Shown: piece after piece, positions 38,301 through 45,913 of the stretch
Layout of the letters: every line of letters starts with the position of its first letter
Position numbering within the stretch: position 1 is the stretch's first letter
NCBI GenBank assembly: GCA_947497905.1
Contig: CANMIH010000012.1
Coordinates: 98,690 to 162,689, forward strand
Direction of reading: 5' to 3'
DNA: 64,000 bases
From: an uncultured Pelagimonas sp.
Lineage (GTDB): Bacteria > Pseudomonadota > Alphaproteobacteria > Rhodobacterales > Rhodobacteraceae
The notes under the pieces: generated by a model
The model's database searches: none
Told to the model about the DNA's origin: nothing
The model's input: only the letters and a program-made list of their open reading frames with translations
Made by a program: the position numbers and the translations under genes

Positions 38301-38750
38301 CAATAGCTCACCTAGATCACCCTGACTGGCAAGAATACCTGCCCCGCCCTGATCCAGCGTATCACGGTTCAATGAGAACATTGCGGAGTAGGCCTCTCGG
38401 TCTAAACCCCGCAGAGCATTCGCCAGGTGGGCTTCGGGAATGGCCTTACCTTGCGGGTCTTGCAGCGACCCATCGCGTCGCTTCAACCGGATCAAACTCA
38501 GTGAGTTACCTTCGATCTCAAGCTGTGCCCCCAATTGCATGTGTTTGTAGTCATGCACAAAGTTCATGTTGCTGCGCACAGGGATCTGAAACAAGAGGTC
38601 AAGCCATGCCGACCAGAAGGTTGATTTCCCGGCCTCGTTTGGTCCGCAAATGACATGCAGATCTGGTGCATTTTGCGAAGGAGGCGCAAACGCAAGCCCC
38701 GTCTCGGTGAACTTACCATAACGTGTCAGGTCAAGACGTGTCAGTCGCAT
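35340..38750 (-). CDS. SbcC/Rad50-like AAA ATPase, YhaN type
   Basis: The 1136-residue SMC-like protein has Walker A in ICGPNEAGKSTFW at residue 35, long coiled coils rich in E, Q, R and L through about 170-950, and a C-terminal ATPase lobe with SEGTRAQLYLALRIA (signature) and VPVVADDIMESFDD (Walker B). It pairs with the metallophosphoesterase directly upstream, as SbcC with SbcD, and the YhaO/YhaN families have the same pairing. Likely role is processing of DNA ends or hairpins. No zinc-hook CxxC is seen in the coiled coil. The upstream gene's stop overlaps its ATG by one base. Confidence 0.88.
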   Translation of the reverse strand: MRLTRLDLTRYGKFTETGLAFAPPSQNAPDLHVICGPNEAGKSTFWSAWLDLLFQIPVRSNMNFVHDYKHMQLGAQLEIEGNSLSLIRLKRRDGSLQDPQGKAIPEAHLANALRGLDREAYSAMFSLNRDTLDQGGAGILASQGDLGELLFQAGAGLTDVAAQLDVMRAEADQFLNATGRKGALKELRQDFDEIEARIKERDVAAPEYARLTKARDEAQAHWEMARKDWEERQAAQVAVGRMQEVLPKLGRLNRLKGQLTDLRDLPEPPQVWLDDLEDTDRLHITLTTGLERDRRAVVEAKQRLDQIQRDPEVLAAQPQFETAKVLFSAADTAQKDLPRRQEALAGLELQIASRLQSLGQGGALPSDILVQTPVRDELRKLIQKRTGLDAAVGVAEEELTAASHGLAELKQRLKTQSGGGADIDGLTKVLASIRAKDPSAALQLARHKHQSRLADLTRALQVLAPWQGAVLELTLPDLEQLDRLQRQLDENQEELKELERALSQKMREVQSIEQSLTSYHRQDDVSPDQAAEARSLREAAWAAHLIDLTPESAQRFERSMRLDDQTAQGLAERLIRAEQSVDAGRRLTLLQKEQAEVQQTYEHAKTMAETFKEQLRDLVTGVSQSFSPDTELGAFRRWIEAAKLAQNAQLALDEAQNEEKLTLAQLQDATRDLKQAMDIVGCQVPDTSGLVVLIEFAQAHVDKAATLNALGERVTEAEVMKARREQALHLAQRALEEWHVDWQAATQGLWFADRPVAAVASVLDELDVLRRLDEKQRDLAHRVTAMRGDQKKFNSVLEALADTLGADPVWSDLNTRLEIAKSNETLFKAQSDNLQMAQNKLRTTETEARQHQSLVAEMSLFLGVEGWTDCREILLKIREQRVLDASIAELEDDICQQLRVDRIDEAQSRMEEVDPDSLEARSMALQHELEALHSAREEAHAQFRAAEASLAAVGGDDEIALLMVKRQTLLLEIEERTRRYLQLRMGLRTVDDLMRRYRDTHRSGMLTRASDAFVRLTRGAYSGLVAQPDGARDVLVAMTQEGRSKDADALSEGTRAQLYLALRIAGYHEFVQAHGPVPVVADDIMESFDDDRALAAFELLSEMAQVGQVIYLTHHTHLCDIARAACAQVNIQQMPS

Positions 38751-39979
38751 CAGCTGTCAGTCTCCAACCGTGCCAAAATGTCCTGCGCTCCTTGCTGAGC
38801 CAATTTCTTCAGTCCCAAGGCTTCTTGGTCCTCGTCGTCGCCCAACATGCCCCGAAGCGCGGTTGGAAGATGGCGTCTCAGAGCTGCGTAGTCCTCTCGC
38901 CCATCCGACGGCCCCTCCTGCTCTAACAACTCAAGAAGTTCGCCTACTGCGCCAACTTGGGTTGTGGCCTCGGGCGCTGTGAGCCCGAGCTCAATTTTGT
39001 CTATCCAAACTGTACCCAGCTGTTCGGCAACAACCTGCGCTTCCGCAAAAAGCAGGTCTTGGTCGCGTCTGGCCCGCCAATACAGAGAACTCGCCCCTCG
39101 CAAATCAATTCGCAAGATCAAATGCTCGGCCTCAAAATCGCGACGTGCCTGCCTGATGGTTCTTTGAAGCGCATCTAGCAAATCAGACCACTGGTCGATG
39201 CCATCACAGGATAGGTCCACGCGCTCAAACTGCGCCGCACCAAGACACCTCTCGCTTAACGTCATCTCACCGTTATCGGCAACCGAGACCAGAGTGACCG
39301 ACTTCTGACCGGCTTCGCCAATGTCCCTGCCCTGCGGAATGCCCGGCATCACAACCGTTGTTTGTCCTTCATAGACCTTTCGCACATGGATATGCCCCAA
39401 AGCCCAATAGTCGAATCCCACGGCCTGCAGGTCCGGCAATGTGCAGGGCGCATAGAGATCGTGACCCGCCGCGCCTCCCAATGAGGTGTGCAGGATGCCA
39501 AGATTAAATGCACCGGCTACAGGCGCTTTGAATTTGGGCAACAGGCTGTCTGGTGCATGTGGCTGGCGAAAGGAAATGCCATGCACCGCAACAGGGTGAC
39601 CGTTCCAATTCGTAGACACAACTTCGGCCCGGCCGCCAAACACTTTTACCGAATTAGGCAATTCAAGCTCGGTGGTGATTTTTGACATGGCATCGTGATT
39701 GCCCCGGATCAGATACACTTCGACCCCAGCTTCATCCAATCGACGCATTTCCTGCGCCAGAAACCGCGCGGTCTTCATCGAGGTTTGAGCGCCGTCATAA
39801 AGATCACCCGCAATCACAAGCGCCTGCACCTGTTCTGACAGACAAAGATCTACAATACTGCTCAATACCTGACGGGTCGCGTTCCCGACCAGATCGGCCA
39901 GTCCTTGTTCTCGCATGGCCAGAGATTTCAGCGGCGAATCCAGATGGATATCGGCTGTGTGCACAAATTTAAACGCCAC
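38750..39979 (-). CDS. SbcD-like DNA repair metallophosphoesterase, YhaO type
   Basis: The 409-residue calcineurin-like nuclease has all metal motifs: HTADIHLDSPL, VIAGDLYDG, LIRGNHD and the late LGHIHVRKV. A C-terminal region of about 150 residues presumably docks onto the YhaN-like ATPase encoded next. GTG 39979 is favoured because AAGGGG lies seven bases upstream and the N-terminus then begins just before the first motif; ATG 40024 or 40036 would add a leader of 15-19 residues. A one-base TGATG overlap with the partner gene supports an obligate pair. Confidence 0.88.
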   Translation of the reverse strand: MAFKFVHTADIHLDSPLKSLAMREQGLADLVGNATRQVLSSIVDLCLSEQVQALVIAGDLYDGAQTSMKTARFLAQEMRRLDEAGVEVYLIRGNHDAMSKITTELELPNSVKVFGGRAEVVSTNWNGHPVAVHGISFRQPHAPDSLLPKFKAPVAGAFNLGILHTSLGGAAGHDLYAPCTLPDLQAVGFDYWALGHIHVRKVYEGQTTVVMPGIPQGRDIGEAGQKSVTLVSVADNGEMTLSERCLGAAQFERVDLSCDGIDQWSDLLDALQRTIRQARRDFEAEHLILRIDLRGASSLYWRARRDQDLLFAEAQVVAEQLGTVWIDKIELGLTAPEATTQVGAVGELLELLEQEGPSDGREDYAALRRHLPTALRGMLGDDEDQEALGLKKLAQQGAQDILARLETDS

Positions 39980-40060
39980 GCTCTGCCCCTTGTCCTTCAG
40001 CGACAGAATTGTGCTGCGTGGCATGGGTGAGGTCAACCAACAGGCGTCTTTTGTCTCGTC

Positions 40061-40444
40061 TTAGCGAAGAAAATCAATGATGGGACAATCCGGTCGCTCG
40101 TCGCCGTTACAACACTCTACGAGATCAGACAGCGTGTCGTGCAAAGACTGTAGTTCGCGTTGCTTTGCACGAATTTGCTCAAGCCGATTTGAGGCTAGCG
40201 CTTTGACATCCGCACTGCTGCGGTTCTGGTCTTGATACAGACCTAGCAGTTCGCGGCAGTCATCTATGGAAAATCCAAACTCGCGCGCGCGACGGATAAA
40301 CACCAACTTGCGAACCGAAGCAGGATCATAGCTGCGATATCCCGAGGCCGTTCGTGATGGAGCCTCAACAAGACCTATCTCCGAATAATAGCGTACTGTT
40401 TTCACGGGCAACCCTGCTTCCATTGCCGCAGCGGAGATATTCAT
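40061..40444 (-). CDS. cueR: CueR/HmrR-type copper-responsive MerR regulator
   Basis: The 127-residue MerR protein has the N-terminal HTH MNISAAAMEAGLPVKTVRYYSEIGLV, a coiled-coil dimer helix, and a C-terminal loop with cysteines in CCNGDERPDCPIIDFL. The C-N7-C spacing matches the Cu(I)/Ag(I) site of CueR/HmrR. No second HTH or zinc-type cysteine is present. The longer frame to 40666 is rejected for lack of homology. No copper ATPase or oxidase gene lies in the window, so its main targets are elsewhere. Confidence 0.88.
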   Translation of the reverse strand: MNISAAAMEAGLPVKTVRYYSEIGLVEAPSRTASGYRSYDPASVRKLVFIRRAREFGFSIDDCRELLGLYQDQNRSSADVKALASNRLEQIRAKQRELQSLHDTLSDLVECCNGDERPDCPIIDFLR

Positions 40445-40452
40445 CAGCTCAA

Positions 40453-40471
40453 CCTTCCAGTTTATGGAAAG
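40453..40471 (+). promoter_or_regulatory. CueR-type operator with 19-bp promoter spacer
   Basis: CCTTCCAGTTTATGGAAAG has TTCCA/TGGAA arms around five bases, close to the CueR site CCTTCCAGTTACTGGAAGG. On the plus strand a TCAACC (40449-40454) and AGCAAT (40474-40479) are 19 bases apart, the over-long spacer used by MerR-family promoters. It starts nine bases from the cueR ATG. Confidence 0.6.
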
Positions 40472-40717
40472 ATAGCAATCCGATTGGTTCCTCGCAAGAT
40501 GACCAAATCGCATTTGTTGCCCACGCACAGATAACAAAAAATTCCCTACATATTTTGCTAATTTGCAGGAAAAAGTTGACAGTTTGCCCTGAAAGCACCT
40601 TAAGACTGTATATTGCACCTCTCGCAAGACAACCATAACACCGTGCAAACACCGAACTTTGAGCACTCTTTGAACCTCGCTCAGTCTGGTGTGATATAGG
40701 ACAGCAGAAGATTTCGA

Positions 40718-42655
40718 ATGCCCACTTCATTGGAAATTCTAAAATTTATAGAAGGGTTGCGTCTGAAGAAGGCGCGTGCCCTTGCGCTGTATTTGTTCCT
40801 ATCTCCCGGACGGACGCATCGGAAAGACAAGGTTCTGGACCTGCTCTGGCGCGACTCGGACACGACGAAAGCCAATAACTCTTTTCGCCAAACCGTTCGA
40901 AAAATTCGCGTCACCGCAGAATCGGAGGCGATTGATCTTCCATTGGTCACAGACCGTGGCGAAATCTCAATGGACCTGCCGAAAGAGTGGGATCTGGTTG
41001 GGGAAATTTCCGATGGATTTGAAAATCCGGACCACTTCGGCGCCATTTCTCAGGCTCTCCAAGTGTTTTTTGATGTTTTGGACCTGTGCCTCAACCTCTC
41101 AGACAGTTTTGACAGCTGGGTCAATGTAACGCGCGCGCAAACGATCACACGCTTGCAAACCCTCAGCGAACCGATTGTGACAGGTCCTCAATCCGAGTTT
41201 GCCTATAGGGTTGCAACGTTTCTCACTGAGCTTGATCCCTATAACGAATCCTGCATTCGCGCGATCATGACCTACCACTGGCACAACAATGCCTCCGCAG
41301 CTGCGCTGGACACCTACAACCATCTCTATGAATATCTAGATGTTCACTTTGATCAGGAGCCGGAAAGCGAAACCATTGAATTGCTTGCGGCGATTAAAAT
41401 GGATCCTGACGGCGGCGCAAAAAGCCCGACACCTGAACCCCGGCAAATACTGACCTTGGTGGTTGAAAGCATCGAAGCCCGCGGGGCCTCGGCCCATGAT
41501 GCCAGTTTTCAACGTGCTTTTGTCGACGATCTAACCATGCGCCTGAGCCGATTTCGCGAATGGAACATTGCCGACACGCCTCCCAACCATTCCGAGTACC
41601 ATATCGTATCTCTGGCGCTTTTTTCCTTTGGCGACGGCTATTCGCTTTCGGTCAATGTCCGACCTGCGGATAGCGAGAAACCGCTTTGGTCGGAGATCAT
41701 CGAAGCCCCACAGACACGGTGGAACGACAAGGCCCGTCGTGTCTTGTTTAACGTAGCAAATGCGCTGCGTGTCGCCGTGGCGGATCGGAAAGGCGCAACC
41801 GATCAAAATGCGATCTATGATCAATGGTTGCGATCCCTGGCACTGATCGGCACCTGGACCCATGAAAATGTGGTACAAGCTGTGTCATTGCTCACCGAGA
41901 TCACCCAACAAGCCCCAACGTTTGGCGCCGCGCATGCGGAACTGGCTGGAATCTACAACATCCAGCATATTCTGCGACCGGGCACTTTCCAGTCGGAGGA
42001 GATTAAATCATCCGCACTGCATCATGCCCTGGAGGCGGTCAACATCGACTCAATGGACACTCGCGCATATCGCGTGTTGGCTTGGTGTTACTGTCACAAG
42101 TCCGACTTTGATCTGGCAGAGTTTCATTTCGATCAAGCCCTGCTACTCAACCCACAAAATCCACATTCTTTAGCGTCCAGTGCACTTGGCTTTGCCTTTT
42201 CCGGCAATCTCGACCGAGCACGGGAACTGATTGGTGATGTTGCCCGCCTTCCGGACACTATGGAAACGTTCCATTTGACCTATCTGGCGGCTTCAAACTA
42301 TCTGACCGGAGCCTATGAGACTGCTCTTGAGCAATGTATCGCAGGCCCAGACCTGATGATCACAGTTGGCGGATGGCATACAGCAAGTTTGGCAAAGCTG
42401 GGGCGAACAGAAGAGGCCCGGGTACAGCTGGATCACTACGTCGCAAAAATCGCAAAAACTTGGTATAGCGACGCTGCTCCGACGGCACCCAATGTCATCA
42501 ATTGGTTTGTGTCTTGCTTTCCCTTGCGGCACGAAGCCGCGCGGCAGGATCTTCTCACAACCCTGCACGCGCTCATTGCGCAAGATGGAGCTTCGCCAGA
42601 GGCGTCAGTTACACATCTGCGTGATGTAGATACCAACCGACCGGTGGAAAGCTGA
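40718..42655 (+). CDS. SARP/BTAD-like transcriptional regulator with TPR domain
   Basis: A 645-residue protein. Residues 10-60 form an OmpR-like winged helix of SARP type (KARALALYLFLSPGRTHRKDKVLDLLW, then NSFRQTVRKIR). A BTAD-like helical repeat follows to about 230, then a domain resembling the adenylate-cyclase-associated solenoid regulators (ILTLVVESIEA near 245). From about 370 to 560 are TPR repeats (AVSLLTEITQQAPTFGAAHAELAGIY, AEFHFDQALLLNPQNPHSLAS). No signal peptide. Its 3' end overlaps the convergent orphan gene by 51 bases. It is the likely local regulator of the peroxidase-YcaO genes; this is inferred from position. Confidence 0.75.
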   Translation: MPTSLEILKFIEGLRLKKARALALYLFLSPGRTHRKDKVLDLLWRDSDTTKANNSFRQTVRKIRVTAESEAIDLPLVTDRGEISMDLPKEWDLVGEISDGFENPDHFGAISQALQVFFDVLDLCLNLSDSFDSWVNVTRAQTITRLQTLSEPIVTGPQSEFAYRVATFLTELDPYNESCIRAIMTYHWHNNASAAALDTYNHLYEYLDVHFDQEPESETIELLAAIKMDPDGGAKSPTPEPRQILTLVVESIEARGASAHDASFQRAFVDDLTMRLSRFREWNIADTPPNHSEYHIVSLALFSFGDGYSLSVNVRPADSEKPLWSEIIEAPQTRWNDKARRVLFNVANALRVAVADRKGATDQNAIYDQWLRSLALIGTWTHENVVQAVSLLTEITQQAPTFGAAHAELAGIYNIQHILRPGTFQSEEIKSSALHHALEAVNIDSMDTRAYRVLAWCYCHKSDFDLAEFHFDQALLLNPQNPHSLASSALGFAFSGNLDRARELIGDVARLPDTMETFHLTYLAASNYLTGAYETALEQCIAGPDLMITVGGWHTASLAKLGRTEEARVQLDHYVAKIAKTWYSDAAPTAPNVINWFVSCFPLRHEAARQDLLTTLHALIAQDGASPEASVTHLRDVDTNRPVES

Positions 42656-43324
42656 GACGGGCGAATTCAGGATACGGACCATATCTTGTTCCGCTGGATC
42701 TTCGGCATCATCTTCCAGATCGGGCAATGGCCCAAACTTCTCCGCGACCAGCTTAAGCAGACCATCCTGAGTAGCCTGAGGCAGGGGTGCGCCATCGTCA
42801 TCTCGGAATTCGGTAACCACGGACGACAGGATCGGGTTGAAGTATTCTTTCATCAACATCCGGTCCAGAGCATAGGTCAGCGGAGGTTGGAAGCCACTCT
42901 CTTTCCCACGGGCCAAGAACAAGGATTGCTTGTGTGCCAACGCCCCGGTTGCGGGAACCACCAGTTTGCGAACATTCACATCCGCTTCACCTGACGCCTT
43001 GGTGCGCTGATCATATTCTAGTTCAATTGTGGTATTGTCCCAGATCTCTTTCAGCGCAGGATCGTCAGCGGTGTGACCGGGAGGGCCCTGAACCATCATC
43101 GCCTTCTTGATACGTTCAACGACTTTCTTGTAGGCGTCACTGCCGCGTTCAAGTGGAGGCTTTTCCGACAGCTCAACCAGTGTTTTTCCGATGTATTCAA
43201 CATTCAGAGCCTCGCCCCGAACGCCATTGCGCTCTGGAGAGCTGTCGATGGTATCATCTGCATGCAGATACAACATATCGTCGCTGTCGATCCGTTTGCC
43301 GACAATCACATAGTTTTCAATCAT
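42605..43324 (-). CDS. Orphan protein of the peroxidase-YcaO locus
   Basis: The 239-residue product has no signal peptide or membrane segment and I do not recognise a family. It is acidic at the C-terminus (LPDLEDDAEDPAEQDM) and has a QGPPGHTADDP loop and one long amphipathic stretch (LTYALDRMLMKEYFNPILSSVVTEF). A single cysteine is the second-last residue (QMCN). ATG 43324 has AGGAG eight bases upstream. It starts 13 bases after the peroxidase stop, so it is the last gene of the YcaO-peroxidase operon. Confidence 0.7.
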   Translation of the reverse strand: MIENYVIVGKRIDSDDMLYLHADDTIDSSPERNGVRGEALNVEYIGKTLVELSEKPPLERGSDAYKKVVERIKKAMMVQGPPGHTADDPALKEIWDNTTIELEYDQRTKASGEADVNVRKLVVPATGALAHKQSLFLARGKESGFQPPLTYALDRMLMKEYFNPILSSVVTEFRDDDGAPLPQATQDGLLKLVAEKFGPLPDLEDDAEDPAEQDMVRILNSPVSAFHRSVGIYITQMCN

Positions 43325-43337
43325 CACCCATCTCCTG

Positions 43338-44660
43338 TTATTTCAATGTTTCAATCAATTCCAAAAGAGATGCGGGATACACCACCTGGGAATCTCCCAG
43401 CCCCGCCACTGAATACTGAACTTTGGTTATGGCCTGCTCAAGGGAACGCAACAGAAACAGGCTTCCGAGCGGACCAAACCGCCCGTTTTTCCCATAAAGC
43501 TGGGCTTCAATCATAAAGACGAGGAAGATCGGGCAAGTTTCGATTTCCACTGCTGTGACTTGCGATCCGAATTGAGCCGCGAATTTTGTCGTGAACTGCG
43601 CCGCAAGATGTTCCGCATCCAGCTGCTTGGCCCAAGTGTCAGGCAACCGCGCGATTGTTGCCTGCATAAACGGATCCTTTAGCATCACCGCCCCTGTTTC
43701 CTGCGCCGTCTGAGCATCCAGAAGAGAGATATGGATCCCTTTGGGGTTGGCCAGAGTTGGAGAAAAGCTTGCACAAATACCCGTTTTTGTCCCCTCCGCC
43801 GCGGGGTCAAAAAACTTACTCCAGTCCAATCTCCACTGCATTTCTTCTGTCTCGGAATAATCCGGGTCAGGCAGAAGAAAATCTCTCAACCGCCGCGTAC
43901 GATCCGAAAATTTGTATTTCCGACGCGGCAGGGCGTGAAAGGCACGGAAGAGCCCATGCATAAGGGATGTTTCGTCAAGCGGAGCTGCAATAGACCGTTC
44001 CGAAGGCGACATTGCCATCACTTCAGGATCAGCAAAGGTAGGGAGGAATTCATTCCAGATCAGGCGATGCCATACTGTTAGAACGTGCGCCCGCGCCTGA
44101 GCAAAAATCAAGACTTTAACCTTGGGGTCGTTTAAGAGCCGCTGCTCCAAATCCGGAGCAATCTGATCCACTACCGCGTTATGGAATTTCATCCAAATCA
44201 CAGCAAGCCGGTGCAAGATTGTCGTGTCCCGGTTGCGCGGGTCATGGAGCGCCCGCACACTGTAATCTGCAGCCGTATGAGGCAAGCTCATCACCACCTT
44301 GGTTTCAACACGAAACTTATAGGTCTTGGGATCATAGAGATGCGGCGTCATCGCCGGGCCGAGCCCATAAATGGTTTCTAGCGTCAGCGGGTTCTCAATC
44401 AAATTGTACCGCGACGCGGCCCAAGTTTGATCATCAGACCTTTGAACCCCATGCCGGTCCCGCACATGAGGGATATGAGACAGCGGAACGCTATTGCCCA
44501 TGTCATGGCCAATGAGCTGGGCGAAATATGTATACCCAGCAGGAATTTTAGCCTTGTCCTGTAGCGTAAAATCCCGCCAGTCACGTGCGGCGAAATTGAT
44601 CCCTGGCAGGCTATTGTGCGATTGCGTTTCACCTAGAGATGAAGCTGGGGTTTGGCTCAC
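43338..44660 (-). CDS. Animal-type haem peroxidase (peroxidase-cyclooxygenase superfamily)
   Basis: The 440-residue protein keeps the superfamily core. The distal haem site is YFAQLIGHDMGN (distal H52), the catalytic arginine is in DPRNRDTTILH (R142, with D145 where myeloperoxidase has Glu), followed by a FHN segment, the helix ARAHVLTVWHRLIWNEFLP, and the proximal histidine H242 in LFRAFHALPRRKY. The residue before the distal H is Gly, not the Asp that ester-links haem in myeloperoxidase. No signal peptide, so probably cytoplasmic. GTG 44660 is used because GGAG lies six bases upstream; TTG 44672 is the alternative. It is flanked closely by a YcaO gene and an orphan gene. Confidence 0.85.
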   Translation of the reverse strand: MSQTPASSLGETQSHNSLPGINFAARDWRDFTLQDKAKIPAGYTYFAQLIGHDMGNSVPLSHIPHVRDRHGVQRSDDQTWAASRYNLIENPLTLETIYGLGPAMTPHLYDPKTYKFRVETKVVMSLPHTAADYSVRALHDPRNRDTTILHRLAVIWMKFHNAVVDQIAPDLEQRLLNDPKVKVLIFAQARAHVLTVWHRLIWNEFLPTFADPEVMAMSPSERSIAAPLDETSLMHGLFRAFHALPRRKYKFSDRTRRLRDFLLPDPDYSETEEMQWRLDWSKFFDPAAEGTKTGICASFSPTLANPKGIHISLLDAQTAQETGAVMLKDPFMQATIARLPDTWAKQLDAEHLAAQFTTKFAAQFGSQVTAVEIETCPIFLVFMIEAQLYGKNGRFGPLGSLFLLRSLEQAITKVQYSVAGLGDSQVVYPASLLELIETLK

Positions 44661-44679
44661 TGAGGACTCCAATCAAGTC

Positions 44680-45594
44680 TTACATAAAGGCAGTTCCTGC
44701 GCCCTTGGTTTCGAACTGTCGCTCTCCAACAAGATGACACCCCCAAACGCTTCGTTTGCGGTTCTCAGGAGCGAGACGCGCGGTAAAATCTTCAAACTTT
44801 GGAAGTTCCCGTCCAGATGTGATGTCTTCGACCTGCGTCACGACCCGACGTTTGGAGGGCATCTTGGCGTATTCCGACATGACCAAAACCGGGCATCGCG
44901 CAAGATAGCTCGCGATTTTCGCCTCGATCCGCGATACATCTAGGTCAATGCGGCCACTGCGTGCAGCCATCACCTCCATCAGGTTCAGCTCCATCAGCAT
45001 CGTCTCACGCAGGGCTTTTTCAATCGCCTCAAAGGCGCAGGCCGAGGCGCCAAATCCCAAAATTGGATCCTGATGTGCCACGCTATGGGACCGCGATACC
45101 GCAACAAATACGTCACTCTTGTTGTCGATCAACCAAACAGAAGTCTCGCGCTTCATCCCCGCGCCGTCACGCCACAGGTCCAGTTTTTGAGCAAATCCAT
45201 GCGCCGCCATCCAGGCCTCTGGCACAGCTTTGGCCAAAGCACCCCCTCGCCACCATTGGGACACGTCCAACCGTTCGCGCGCTTCGTAAAATGCAAGAAT
45301 TTTCGCCGCTTGGGGATCAGTGTGAGCCGCGATCCCATCCTGAGGTCGCCGAACTTCTTCTTCCACACCGGTTTCACGCATCTGTTCTAGAACGCGAATT
45401 TCTGCGGTTTCACTCAAACAACGCTTCAAAGCGCCCTCACGCGTCGAATCCAGCCCGCTGGCCGTGGCTCCAGAGGATAGTTGCGCTTGTAAAATACTGA
45501 GCCCAGGAGCAAAAATCGACTCCCGCCAGTCCTGCCGCGCCCATTCCCAAATGAGCGGATCGCTTTGACCGGTAAACTTCATATTATATGACAT
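44680..45594 (-). CDS. Compact YcaO-domain protein (RiPP azoline/thioamide-forming type)
   Basis: The 304-residue product aligns by eye with all three YcaO blocks: SGLDSTREGALKRCLSETAE (E62, E65), DGIAAHTDPQAAKILAFYEARERLD with SQWW (E104, E107, R108), and ILGFGASACAFEAIEKALRET (E197). These acidic residues match the ATP/Mg-binding positions of YcaO enzymes, which phosphorylate peptide backbones during azoline, thioamide or amidine formation. It is shorter than most (about 400) and has no C-terminal PxPxP. The second-block Q-x-R pair following E197 appears replaced (L200, E202). No partner E1-like gene is adjacent. ATG 45582 is an alternative start. Confidence 0.72.
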   Translation of the reverse strand: MSYNMKFTGQSDPLIWEWARQDWRESIFAPGLSILQAQLSSGATASGLDSTREGALKRCLSETAEIRVLEQMRETGVEEEVRRPQDGIAAHTDPQAAKILAFYEARERLDVSQWWRGGALAKAVPEAWMAAHGFAQKLDLWRDGAGMKRETSVWLIDNKSDVFVAVSRSHSVAHQDPILGFGASACAFEAIEKALRETMLMELNLMEVMAARSGRIDLDVSRIEAKIASYLARCPVLVMSEYAKMPSKRRVVTQVEDITSGRELPKFEDFTARLAPENRKRSVWGCHLVGERQFETKGAGTAFM

Positions 45595-45674
45595 CCAACT
45601 ACATGTCCTTTTGGCGAAGGAAAAAATGCCGGTTGCTTTCGCAACAGGCTAAACTCAAAAAAATCCACCACCAT
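45579..45674 (-). CDS. Candidate 31-residue peptide overlapping the YcaO start (tentative)
   Basis: A 31-codon frame (MVVDFFEFSLL ... PKGHVVGCHII) starts at ATG 45674 with GAGG about ten bases upstream and ends at a TGA inside the YcaO start region. It has one cysteine and two prolines near the C-terminus. Position and size would fit a leader peptide, a translational coupler or a RiPP precursor, but there is no family evidence and it may be chance. Confidence 0.2.
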   Translation of the reverse strand: MVVDFFEFSLLRKQPAFFPSPKGHVVGCHII

Positions 45675-45913
45675 CCCAAGTACACCTCTGCCAGCGCGAT
45701 GTGATTTTTGTGTGATAATTTTCGTCTATTCTACGCTTCAACCCATCTTGAACCCGCAAAAGTGGCGTTGGGCACAATCGCTCTGATCACCCAGCCCCAA
45801 AATTTAGCACTCGGTGCACCACACCATCCCAAGTCGAATACCCATCCGCCTTTTATGGCCTGTCTTGACCCCACGCGCAGCTTGGCACACAACCACTTCC
45901 AGAAGGAGCCGTC

